Position numbers and translations under genes: made by a program. The notes under the pieces were generated by a model. That model saw nothing but the letters and a program-made list of their open reading frames with translations. It was not told the DNA's origin and made no database searches. This document shows, in pieces, positions 46,037 to 53,188 of a DNA stretch of 64,000 bases. The stretch comes from DASSJM01 sp036280655 (GTDB lineage: Bacteria; Actinomycetota; UBA4738; HRBIN12), in NCBI GenBank assembly GCA_036280655.1, contig DASUQI010000012.1:1-64000 (forward strand), given 5' to 3'. The first letter of the stretch is position 1. Each line of letters opens with the position of its first letter.

Positions 46037-46066
46037 ATGATAATGGATTCTGAGACCTAAATCCAT
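46037..46066 (-). promoter_or_regulatory. Promoter and candidate operator of the CGNR regulator gene
   Basis: On the minus strand TATCAT (46042-46037) is the -10 box. The inverted repeat ATGGATT-N10-AATCCAT (46043-46066) starts right beside it and covers the spacer and the -35 position (TGGATT, 17 nt upstream). A dimer bound here would exclude RNA polymerase. Confidence 0.5.
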
Positions 46067-46079
46067 CACATCGGGGCCG

Positions 46080-46913
46080 CTAACGGATCAGCCGGGAGAG
46101 CCGCCGGTCCGCCAGGACCTTGTCGCCGGTCTGGCAGGTCGGGCAGTACGTCACCTCGTGCGACTCGTAGGAGACTCGCCGGAGGTCGCCCCCACAGCGC
46201 GGGCACGGCTCCCCGTAGCGCCTGTGGACCGTGAAGTGGTCGCCGATCTTCGTCGGGAGCCCGCCGGTCCGGCGACGCTCCTGCTCCAGCGCCTCGTCCA
46301 GGACCTCGCGCACCGCCTCGAGGAGCGCCCGGCGCTGCGGCTCGTCGAGCGATCCCAGCGAGGCGTACGGCGACAGCATCGCGCGGTGCAGGACGTCGTC
46401 GGAGTAGCCGCGGCCGATGCCGGCGACCGTCCGCTGGTCCCGCAGGATCGTGTGGACGCGCCGGCCGTCGTCGCCCGAGAGTACGAGCTCTTCGAACTCC
46501 TTCGAATCGGGCTCCGGCCCGAGCTTCCCGAGCGGCCCGTCGTCCCCCTCCGCGAGCACCCACCACCCCGCCTTCCGCTCGCGGCCGAACTCCTTCGCGA
46601 GCACCGTCGTGCGGTTGTCGAACCGGAGACGAACCACCGCGCCGCGGGGCTTCGTCTTCTTCGGCGGCTGCTCGACGTCCATCCGTCCGCCCTGCGAGAG
46701 GTGGACGAGGATCCTCGGCCCGCCGAGCTCGAACAGGAGGTATTTCCCGCGCCGGCCGACCCGGTCGAGCGTCTCTCCAACGAGCTCGGACGCGCGTGGC
46801 GTCACGGTCTTCAGCGACGAGAACTGCAGCACGTCGGCGCCCTCGAACGCGGACCCGCCGACCGCCTCGGTCAGCCGTTCGGCGAGGGCGTGGATCTCGG
46901 GCAGCTCCGGCAT
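46080..46913 (-). CDS. Fpg/Nei family DNA glycosylase
   Basis: The 277-residue protein starts 'MPELPEIHALAERL', where Pro2 is the catalytic nucleophile and Glu3 the acid. It has the helix-two-turn-helix region ('AGIGRGYSDDVLHRAMLSP') and a C-terminal zinc finger 'CPRCGG...YCPTCQTG'. It excises oxidised bases and cleaves the strand in base-excision repair. The start must be ATG 46913 because Pro2 has to be N-terminal after Met removal; a longer open frame upstream is not used. A TAGCAT box lies 7 nt before it. Confidence 0.95.
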   Translation of the reverse strand: MPELPEIHALAERLTEAVGGSAFEGADVLQFSSLKTVTPRASELVGETLDRVGRRGKYLLFELGGPRILVHLSQGGRMDVEQPPKKTKPRGAVVRLRFDNRTTVLAKEFGRERKAGWWVLAEGDDGPLGKLGPEPDSKEFEELVLSGDDGRRVHTILRDQRTVAGIGRGYSDDVLHRAMLSPYASLGSLDEPQRRALLEAVREVLDEALEQERRRTGGLPTKIGDHFTVHRRYGEPCPRCGGDLRRVSYESHEVTYCPTCQTGDKVLADRRLSRLIR

Positions 46914-46920
46914 CGGGGGC

Positions 46921-46926
46921 ATGCTA
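46921..46926 (-). promoter_or_regulatory. -10 box (TAGCAT) for the Fpg/Nei gene
   Basis: TAGCAT on the minus strand ends 7 nt before the ATG at 46913, whose position is fixed by the catalytic Pro2. This is therefore a well-supported leaderless start. Confidence 0.55.
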
Positions 46927-46937
46927 GCCGCGCACGC

Positions 46938-46967
46938 CGGAGCCACCCGACGCTGCGGGTGGCTCCG
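46938..46967 (-). terminator. Strong hairpin between DUF378 and Fpg/Nei genes
   Basis: CGGAGCCACCCG-acgctg-CGGGTGGCTCCG is a perfect 12-bp stem with a 6-nt loop, 16 bp after the DUF378 stop on the minus strand. It lacks a T tract. It separates the DUF378 transcript from the Fpg/Nei promoter. Confidence 0.75.
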
Positions 46968-46983
46968 GGCCTTGGACTCAGAC

Positions 46984-47217
46984 TCAGGCGGTGACCAGGT
47001 GTGAGCTCCACCTGCGGCGCATCGCGCTCGCCTGCAGACCCACGTAGATCCCGGACAGCCCCACGAGGCCGTACACGGCCCGCGTGAACGCGTTCGTCTC
47101 GCCGAACTCCAGTCCCGCGATCGCCGCAACCAGGTCGAACTCGGCCACGGCCACGAGGCCCCAGTTCAAGGCGCCGACGATCACCAGCACGAGCGCCAGG
47201 GCATCGAGCTTCTTCAT
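46984..47217 (-). CDS. DUF378 small membrane protein
   Basis: The 77-residue protein has two helices: 'LALVLVIVGALNWGLVAVAE' and 'AVYGLVGLSGIYVGLQAS'. The 'GALNWGL' motif and length identify the DUF378 family, often found as a small membrane protein of unknown function near stress genes. The start is ATG 47217, where the family begins; a longer frame upstream gives no family match. Confidence 0.85.
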   Translation of the reverse strand: MKKLDALALVLVIVGALNWGLVAVAEFDLVAAIAGLEFGETNAFTRAVYGLVGLSGIYVGLQASAMRRRWSSHLVTA

Positions 47218-47279
47218 GATGCAGACCGTCCCTTCCGGGTTCCGGGCGAACCCACCCACCGGAGTGTCCTCGAGCGCGC

Positions 47280-47319
47280 CGAACCTAGGCAAGGTCTCTG
47301 ACGAGAGTGCATAGGTTCG
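47280..47319. terminator. Nested inverted repeat after the GNAT gene
   Basis: CGAACCTA ... TAGGTTCG (8-bp arms, 24 nt apart) encloses an inner CTCT-N4-AGAG. It starts 11 bp after the GNAT stop on the minus strand and lies upstream of DUF378, so it may be a terminator or a control site. Confidence 0.35.
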
Positions 47320-47329
47320 TGCCGGACCG

Positions 47330-47844
47330 TCAGGCCTCGAGCGCGTGGAGCTCGACCGTGCGGCCGTGGAACCCGACGTCGCGCTCGTATGCCATCCCGA
47401 GCTTGCGGGCCACGCCCTTCGACGCCGCGTTGCCGTGGTCGATGAGCGCGATGAGCCGAGACAGTCCGAGCTCGCCGAGCGCGCGATCGCGCATCGCGGT
47501 GGCGGCCTCGGTCGCGTAGCCCTTCCCCCAGTGCGCGCGTCCGAACAGGTACGCGACCTCGTGCTCGGTCCGGCCCTCGATGCCGCGCACCGCGAGCCCG
47601 CACCGGCCGATCACCTCGCCGCCGTCGGCGAGGAGCACCGACCGCATGTCCCAGCCCTCGAACGCGTTGCGCGCGAGGGACGCCTCGATCCACTCGGCGG
47701 ACTCGTCCCGCGTGGCCACAGTTCCGTCGCCGATGAACCGTGCGACCTCGGGGTCCGTGAACATCTCGGCGAACGCGTCGAGGTCCTCGCGAGCGATCGG
47801 GCCAGGACGAGCCGCTCGGTGCGGATCTCCTCGACGTCGGTCAC
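47330..47844 (-). pseudogene. GNAT acetyltransferase gene with one frameshift (RimJ/RimL-like)
   Basis: The gene starts at a GTG that overlaps the stop of the PLP decarboxylase gene (GTGA, 47841-47844) and reads 'TDVEEIRTERLVLAR', the normal N-terminus of RimJ/RimL-type N-acetyltransferases. Near 47797 the frame breaks. The continuation 'IAREDLDAFAEMFTDPEVAR' through 'EVAYLFGRAHWGKGYATEAA' (acetyl-CoA site) to 'LHALEA' lies in another frame. One missing base explains it. Joined, the protein would be about 171 residues, the family's usual size. It is either a recent pseudogene or a sequencing error. Confidence 0.8.
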
Positions 47845-49238
47845 GACGCGACGCCGGCCACCGCGCCGCGGACGATCTCGATGCACTCGTCGATCCGGTC
47901 CCGGTGCGTGCGGTGGGACAGGATGCACGCCCGGAGGGTGAACCGGCCGTCGAGCACGGTGCTCGAGAGGAACACGCGCTTCGAGTCGTTGATCGCGTCG
48001 AGGAGCCGCCGGTTGGCGGCGTCGTCGCCGTCGCGCAGCCGGAACGGCACGACCGAGAGGTCGGGCTGCCACGGGAGCTCGAGCTCCGGGATCGCCTTCA
48101 GGCTCTCGTACAGGTGCTCGGCGAGGTCGAGCTTCTCGGCGAGCGCCTCGCGGAACGCCGACACGCCGTGCAGCTGCAGCGGGAACCACACGCGCAGGCC
48201 GCGGAAGTCGCGCGAGAGCTCGGCCGAGTACTCGGCGAAGTTGGGGATGTGCGCGTCGGCCGCGAGGTCCTGCAGGTACGCGCTCGTGCCGATGTGGTGC
48301 GCGTCGCGCAGCTTCGCACCGTCCCGGACGACGAGCGCGCCCGTGCCGTAGGGCAGGAACATCCCCTTGTGCGGGTCGAGCGTGATCGAGTCGGCGCGCT
48401 CGATGCCCCGGAAGCGCTCGCGACCGCGGTCCGTGAGCTGGAAGAAGCCGCCGTAGGCCGCGTCCACGTGCAACCAGAGGCCCTCGTCCCGTGTGACGTC
48501 GGCGATCGCGTCGATCGGGTCGATCGCGCCGGTGTTCGTCGTGCCGGCGGAGGCCACGACGGCGAACGGCGCGAGCCCGGCGGCACGGTCCTCGGCGACC
48601 GCCAGCCGGAGCGCGTCGGCGTCCATCCGCAGGGACGGGTCGGCGGTCACGAGGCGAACGTTCCGAACCGGGAAGCCGGCGAGCATCGCCGCCTTCGTGA
48701 CCGACGCGTGGACGTGCTCGCTGACGTACAGGGTCCCGGCGAGGAAGTTCTCGGGGAGGCGATCCTTGCGCGCCGCCACGATCGCCGAGAAGTTCGCCAT
48801 CGAGCCGCCGGAGGTGAGGACGCCGCGCGACTCGGGCGGGAACCCGAACAGGTCGCACAGCCAGCGCACGACGTTGTACTCGATCTGCGCTCCGACCGGC
48901 GCCTCGCCCCACAGGTTCACGTACCGGTCGATCGTGGTCGAGAGCAGTTCGGCGAGCGACGCCGCGTAGAGCCCCCCTCCCGGGATGTACGCGAGCATGC
49001 CGGGTCCCGCGTTGTCGGACGAGTTCTCCGCGATAGCGTCGACGAGCTCGAGGAGCGGCGCGAACCCGCCGCCGGTCTCGGACGGCGCCGCGCGGTACGC
49101 CTCGGCCGCCTCGACCGCGTGCTCGAACCCGGTGGCGGGGGCCTCGTCGCGGCTCCCGAGGAACCCCACGACGTACTCGAGCGCCGCCTGCCCCATCTCG
49201 CGCATCTGATCCGGGCTCGGATCGAGCGGGTAGCCCAT
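47841..49238 (-). CDS. PLP-dependent decarboxylase (group II family), second copy
   Basis: The 465-residue protein has 'VLTSGGSMANFSAIVAARKD', 'LWLHVDAAYGGFFQLTDRG' and 'LDPHKGMFLPYGTGALVVRD', with the Schiff-base Lys in HKG rather than HKW. This separates it from the paralogue at 43090 and places it nearer aspartate/glutamate-type or uncharacterised decarboxylases. The substrate is unknown. A TAGGCT box (49247-49252) lies 8 nt before the ATG. The frameshifted GNAT gene overlaps its end; amine acetylation after decarboxylation would be a sensible pairing, but this is inference. Confidence 0.88.
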   Translation of the reverse strand: MGYPLDPSPDQMREMGQAALEYVVGFLGSRDEAPATGFEHAVEAAEAYRAAPSETGGGFAPLLELVDAIAENSSDNAGPGMLAYIPGGGLYAASLAELLSTTIDRYVNLWGEAPVGAQIEYNVVRWLCDLFGFPPESRGVLTSGGSMANFSAIVAARKDRLPENFLAGTLYVSEHVHASVTKAAMLAGFPVRNVRLVTADPSLRMDADALRLAVAEDRAAGLAPFAVVASAGTTNTGAIDPIDAIADVTRDEGLWLHVDAAYGGFFQLTDRGRERFRGIERADSITLDPHKGMFLPYGTGALVVRDGAKLRDAHHIGTSAYLQDLAADAHIPNFAEYSAELSRDFRGLRVWFPLQLHGVSAFREALAEKLDLAEHLYESLKAIPELELPWQPDLSVVPFRLRDGDDAANRRLLDAINDSKRVFLSSTVLDGRFTLRACILSHRTHRDRIDECIEIVRGAVAGVAS

Positions 49239-49249
49239 GGCGGGGCAGC

Positions 49250-49459
49250 CTACCGGCCGAGTGTGGCGGTGACGGTCTCGAGCAGGCGGCGAGACGCGGC
49301 GGCCACCTCGTCGACCGCGGTGTCGAACGCCTCCTGGTGGCGCTTCGACGGCGTCCCGAACCCGCTCACCTTGCGGACGTACTGGCGGGCGGCCTCGTGG
49401 ATCTCCTCGTCGGTCGCGGGGACGTCGCCCTCGCGCAGTCGTTTGATGCTCCGGCACAT
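49250..49459 (-). CDS. DUF2277 family protein
   Basis: This 69-residue protein begins 'MCRSIKRLREGDVPATDEEI' and continues 'AARQYVRKVSGFGTPSKRHQ'. The Met-Cys-Arg-Ser-Ile start and size are diagnostic of DUF2277, small cytoplasmic proteins of unknown function common in actinobacteria. The start is ATG 49459; the frame remains open beyond it only as antisense to the helicase gene. It is divergent from the helicase gene by 60 bp. Confidence 0.85.
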   Translation of the reverse strand: MCRSIKRLREGDVPATDEEIHEAARQYVRKVSGFGTPSKRHQEAFDTAVDEVAAASRRLLETVTATLGR

Positions 49460-49480
49460 GACCGCGATGGTACGCGGTGC

Positions 49481-49509
49481 TTGCCCGTGTGGATCCGCCA
49501 CCCTACACT
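49481..49509 (+). promoter_or_regulatory. Housekeeping-type promoter of the UvrD-like helicase gene
   Basis: TTGCCC (49481-49486) and TACACT (49504-49509) are separated by 17 nt. The start would fall about 49516, only a few bases before the ATG at 49520, so the mRNA would be nearly leaderless. Confidence 0.6.
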
Positions 49510-49519
49510 GCCCGAACGC

Positions 49520-51535
49520 ATGTTCGAGTCCCTCAACCCCGACCAGCTGGCCGCCGCCGAGCATGCCGGCGGACCGCTCCTCGTCGTCGCGGGGGCAGGC
49601 TCGGGCAAGACCTGGACGATCGCCTGCCGGGTCGCGCACCTCGTCGACCGGGGCGTGCCTCCGGAGCGGATCCTGCTGCTCACGTTCACGCGCCGGGCCG
49701 CCCGCGAGATGCTCTCGCGGGCCGAACGCCTCACCGGCGAGCGCGGCCTGAAGCGCGCCTGGGGCGGCACGTTCCACGGGACGGCGAACCGCCTGCTGCG
49801 GCTCCACGGCGGGGCGCTCGGGCTCGCGCCGGACTTCACGGTGCTCGATCGGACCGACACCGCGGACCTTATGGACCTGATCCGCGGCGAGCTTGGGCTC
49901 GGCGAGGGCGAGCGGCGCTTCCCGCGCAAGGAGACGCTCGCCGACGTCTACTCGCGCACGGTGAACGCGCAGGCGCGGCTCGTCGACGTCCTCGAACGCG
50001 GGTACCCGTGGTGCGCCGAGGAGCTCGAGGGGATCCGCGCGATCTTCGAGCGGTACACCGAGCGCAAGCGCGCGCAGCACGCGCTCGACTACGACGACCT
50101 GCTGCTGTTCTGGCACGCGCTTGGCAAGCACCCCGCCGCGGGGCGCGCGATCTCCGAGCGCTTCGACCACATCCTCGTCGACGAGTACCAGGACACGAAC
50201 CCGCTCCAGGCCGACATCCTCGCGTCGCTGCGTCCCGGCGGCGAGGGGCTCGTGGTGGTCGGCGACGACGCGCAGTCGATCTACGGGTTCCGTTCGGCGA
50301 CCGTGCGGAACATCCTCGAGTTCCCCGAGCGGTTCCCGGGGACGACGGTCGTGCGGCTCGAACGCAACTATCGCTCGACGCGGCCGATCCTCGACGCGTC
50401 GAGCGCCGTGATCGCGCTCTCGCCGCAGCGGCACGAGAAGACGCTGTGGACCTCACGCGAGGGCGGCGAGCTGCCGTCGCTGCTCACCTGCCTCGACGAA
50501 CGGGATCAGGCCGACGCGGTGTGCCGGTCGGTGCTCGAGCACCGAGAGCGCGGCACGCCGCTCAAGCAGCAGGCCGTCCTGTTCCGCGCCGGCCACCACA
50601 GCGACGTGCTCGAGATCGAGCTCGCGCGGCGCAACGTTCCGTTCGTGAAGTACGGGGGACTCAAGTTCCTCGAGTCGGCGCACGTGAAGGACGCGCTCGC
50701 GGTCCTGCGGATCGCCGACAACCCGCGGGACGAGGTCTCGTGGTTCCGGGTGTTGCAGCTGCTCGACCACGTCGGACCGGCTGGGGCGCGGCGCGTGATG
50801 GCGGCGTTCGGCGTCTCGGCGCCCGGCGACCCGATGGCCCGGTTCCTCGAGCAGACGATCGCGGTCCCGGCGCCCGCGAGGGCCGAGCTCGACGCGCTCC
50901 GCACGACGTTCGGCGAGCTCGCCGGCCCCCCGCCGAGCCAGGTCGAACGCGTCCGCGGCTTCCTCGAGCCGCTGCTGCGGCGCCGCTACGACCAGGCGGA
51001 GCCGCGCCTCCGCGATCTCGAGCAGCTCGAGCAGCTCGCGACGGGATTCGAGACGCGGGACCGGTTCGTCGCCGAGCTCACGCTCGAGCCGCCGGTGTCC
51101 ACGTCGGACCTCGCCGGCCCGCCGCACCTGGACGAGGACTACCTCGTGCTCTCGACGATCCATTCGGCCAAGGGCGGCGAGTGGGACGTCGTCCACGTGA
51201 TCCACGCGGCCGACGGGATGATCCCCTCCGACATGGCGACCGGCGACGCTGACGAGCTCGAGGAGGAGCGGCGCCTGTTCTACGTCGCGCTCACTCGCGC
51301 CCGCGACGAGCTCCACGTGTACTTCCCGCTCCGGTACCACCGGTCCAACCGCGGGCTCGAGGACCGGCACTGGTACGCGCAGCTCACGCGGTTCCTGCCC
51401 GAGGAGGTCCGATCGCGGTTCGCGACCGCCTCCACGTACGCGGACGCGGGCGCCGACGACGGGCCGGCTGCGGCGGCCGGTCCCGGCGGGGCCGAGGGCG
51501 TCGACGCGCTCCTCGCCGGCTTCTGGTCGGACTGA
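49520..51535 (+). CDS. UvrD/Rep-family superfamily 1 DNA helicase
   Basis: The 671-residue protein has helicase motif I 'GAGSGKT' at residues 25-31, motif Ia 'LTFTRRAAREML', motif II 'VDEYQDTNPLQ', motif III 'VVGDDAQSIYGFRSA', motif IV 'LERNYRSTRPIL', motif V 'LSTIHSAKGGEWD' and motif VI 'ALTRARDELHVYFP'. It is a 3'-5' translocase of the UvrD/PcrA type used in repair and replication. It is slightly shorter than typical PcrA and lacks its long basic C-terminal tail. The start at ATG 49520 fits the promoter. Confidence 0.94.
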   Translation: MFESLNPDQLAAAEHAGGPLLVVAGAGSGKTWTIACRVAHLVDRGVPPERILLLTFTRRAAREMLSRAERLTGERGLKRAWGGTFHGTANRLLRLHGGALGLAPDFTVLDRTDTADLMDLIRGELGLGEGERRFPRKETLADVYSRTVNAQARLVDVLERGYPWCAEELEGIRAIFERYTERKRAQHALDYDDLLLFWHALGKHPAAGRAISERFDHILVDEYQDTNPLQADILASLRPGGEGLVVVGDDAQSIYGFRSATVRNILEFPERFPGTTVVRLERNYRSTRPILDASSAVIALSPQRHEKTLWTSREGGELPSLLTCLDERDQADAVCRSVLEHRERGTPLKQQAVLFRAGHHSDVLEIELARRNVPFVKYGGLKFLESAHVKDALAVLRIADNPRDEVSWFRVLQLLDHVGPAGARRVMAAFGVSAPGDPMARFLEQTIAVPAPARAELDALRTTFGELAGPPPSQVERVRGFLEPLLRRRYDQAEPRLRDLEQLEQLATGFETRDRFVAELTLEPPVSTSDLAGPPHLDEDYLVLSTIHSAKGGEWDVVHVIHAADGMIPSDMATGDADELEEERRLFYVALTRARDELHVYFPLRYHRSNRGLEDRHWYAQLTRFLPEEVRSRFATASTYADAGADDGPAAAAGPGGAEGVDALLAGFWSD

Positions 51536-51543
51536 GCCCTCGG

Positions 51544-51549
51544 TAGCAT
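51544..51549 (+). promoter_or_regulatory. -10 box (TAGCAT) for the GNAT gene
   Basis: TAGCAT ends 6 nt before the GTG at 51556; no ribosome site. A weak TTCTGG lies 17 nt further upstream. Confidence 0.45.
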
Positions 51550-51555
51550 CGCCCG

Positions 51556-52413
51556 GTGCAGGTCCTCCGTCCCGCCGGCGCGCCCGAGTTCCTCGAGCTC
51601 GCGCTCCCGCTGCTCGAACGCGACGAAGCGCGCAACCAACTCCCGCTCGCGGTCGCCGGAACGGTCGCGCAGCATCCCGAGGCGTACGACGAGGCGCGCT
51701 TCTGGGTGGCGCTCGACGGTGGTGAGCCCGTGGCGGCCGCGCTCCACACGATGCCGTACGGAGCCCTGCTCGCCGATCCCGTCTCGGATGCCGGGCTCTC
51801 GGCGATGCTCGCCGCCATGGCCGAGGACGATCCCGAGGTGCCCGGGCTCGTGGGCATGGCTCCGCACATCGACGCCGCGGCCGGCACGCTTGCCGCTTCG
51901 ACGGGACGGCGAACGGAACGCCTGCTCTCCCAGGGCGTCTACGCGCTCCGCGAGGTCCGACCGGTCCCACGAGCGTCCGGAGCACCGCGTCCGGCCGCGG
52001 ACGGCGACCGAGAGCTCCTCCGGCGGTGGATGACGGACTTCGCCGACGAGTCGCTGCCCGATCCCGGCCGCGAGATCGACCGGATCGACCGGACGCTCGA
52101 CGTTCGGCTCCATTCGGACGACGCCGGCTACTGGCTCTGGGAGGTCGACGGTGAGCCCGTCTCGCTGTCGGGGTTCGGCGGTCCGACCCCGAGCGGCATC
52201 CGGATCGGCCCCGTGTACACCCCGCCCGAGCATCGGCGCCGCGGGTACGCGACGACGCTCGTCGCCGACCAGAGCGCGTGGCTGCTGGAGCATGGCTACC
52301 GGTTCTGCTTCCTGTACACGGACCTCGAGAACCCGACCTCGAACCGGATCTACGAGGCGATCGGGTACGAACGCGTCGGCGACTCGGCCGACTACCGGTT
52401 CGTGGAGCGCTGA
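51556..52413 (+). CDS. GNAT family N-acetyltransferase
   Basis: The 285-residue protein has a divergent N-terminal half and a C-terminal GNAT domain with motif A 'PPEHRRRGYATTLVADQS' (acetyl-CoA loop) and motif B 'NPTSNRIYEAIGYERV'. This length suggests a double-GNAT fold with a degenerate first half. The substrate is unknown. A TAGCAT box (51544-51549) lies 6 nt before the GTG start. Confidence 0.88.
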   Translation: MQVLRPAGAPEFLELALPLLERDEARNQLPLAVAGTVAQHPEAYDEARFWVALDGGEPVAAALHTMPYGALLADPVSDAGLSAMLAAMAEDDPEVPGLVGMAPHIDAAAGTLAASTGRRTERLLSQGVYALREVRPVPRASGAPRPAADGDRELLRRWMTDFADESLPDPGREIDRIDRTLDVRLHSDDAGYWLWEVDGEPVSLSGFGGPTPSGIRIGPVYTPPEHRRRGYATTLVADQSAWLLEHGYRFCFLYTDLENPTSNRIYEAIGYERVGDSADYRFVER

Positions 52414-52548
52414 CGGCCACTCGGGAAGGTTGTGAAGCGCAGGCACGACTAGCGTCGCTGGACGCATCGGCTTGACGACTTCCGGACCTCTCTAGGGGAT
52501 CGTTCCGCCGACGGATGGGCATCGGGTCCCGCGCCGCACGGCGGTACG

Positions 52549-52690
52549 GCCGTCGGGTTCTTCGAATAATGCCCAGGCCCGATACGAGCAGCTCGGGACG
52601 TCGGCTGAGGGCGGGTGCAGCGTTTCCAGGGTAGCTGTGCGTCTCTATACCGTGAGCGAAGAACGCGACATGATGCCCGTCGCCATGACC
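52549..52690 (+). repeat. Direct repeat R1, copy a (promoter and first codons of the sigma gene)
   Basis: About 142 bp closely matches 54654-54793. It covers the upstream region, the ECF-type promoter and the first codons of the sigma gene. Confidence 0.85.
52617..52644 (+). promoter_or_regulatory. ECF-type promoter of the sigma factor gene
   Basis: GCAGCG (52617-52622) and CGTCT (52640-52644) are 17 nt apart, resembling promoters recognised by SigE-family ECF factors (GCAAC-type -35, CGTC-type -10). Both elements and the spacing are kept in the second copy at 54720, while several spacer bases differ. This suggests self-activation. It also means an in-frame GTG at 52637 lies upstream of the -10 box and is not the start. 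Confidence 0.5.
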
Positions 52691-53188
52691 AACGAGAGCC
52701 CGCTCGAGCGCAGTTCGCTGGGCGAGCTCTACGTCCGGCACGCCCCTGAGGGCATCCGGCTCGCATTCCTGCTGACCGGCGATCGAGCCTTAGCCGAGGA
52801 CCTCGTCCAGGAGGCCTTCGCGCGGCTGGTCGGCCGGTTGAGGCACCTCCGCGATGCGGACGCCTTCGGCGCCTATCTCCGTCGGACAATCGTGAACCTG
52901 TCGACCAGTCACTTCCGCCGCCGACGGGTCGAGCGCGCTTACCTGGCACGGTCCGCGATGGTCCCTGAGGCCGAGACCAATCCCAACCAGGAGCTGGACG
53001 CGACGATGCACGAGGCGCTGCTCCGCCTACCCGAACGCCAGCGCGCGGCGATCGTCCTTCGCTTCTACGAGGACCTCTCGGACGTCCAGACGGCCGAGGT
53101 GCTCCGTTGCGCGCCGGGGACCGTCCGCTCCCTCGTCTCACGCGGCATGAAGACCCTCAGGGGCGAACTCGAAGGAGCGGCCCGATGA
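52670..53188 (+). CDS. RNA polymerase ECF sigma factor, SigE family
   Basis: The 172-residue protein has sigma region 2 ('LRLAFLLTGDRALAEDLVQE'-like, with 'AEDLVQEAFARL') and region 4 ('LPERQRAAIVLRFYEDLSDV', 'TVRSLVSRGMKTLRGEL'), matching the actinobacterial SigE-family ECF group. The ATG at 52670 is chosen because a promoter-like -10 lies at 52640-52644; ATG 52673 or 52685 are also possible. Its stop overlaps the ATG of the membrane propeller gene (ATGA), which probably acts as its partner. No separate zinc-type anti-sigma factor is nearby. Confidence 0.92.
   Translation: MMPVAMTNESPLERSSLGELYVRHAPEGIRLAFLLTGDRALAEDLVQEAFARLVGRLRHLRDADAFGAYLRRTIVNLSTSHFRRRRVERAYLARSAMVPEAETNPNQELDATMHEALLRLPERQRAAIVLRFYEDLSDVQTAEVLRCAPGTVRSLVSRGMKTLRGELEGAAR

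Noticed and set aside
52637..52639. GTG 52637 as the sigma-factor start
   Set aside because: It lies between the -35 and -10 elements of the ECF-type promoter conserved in both copies. ATG 52670 downstream is preferred.
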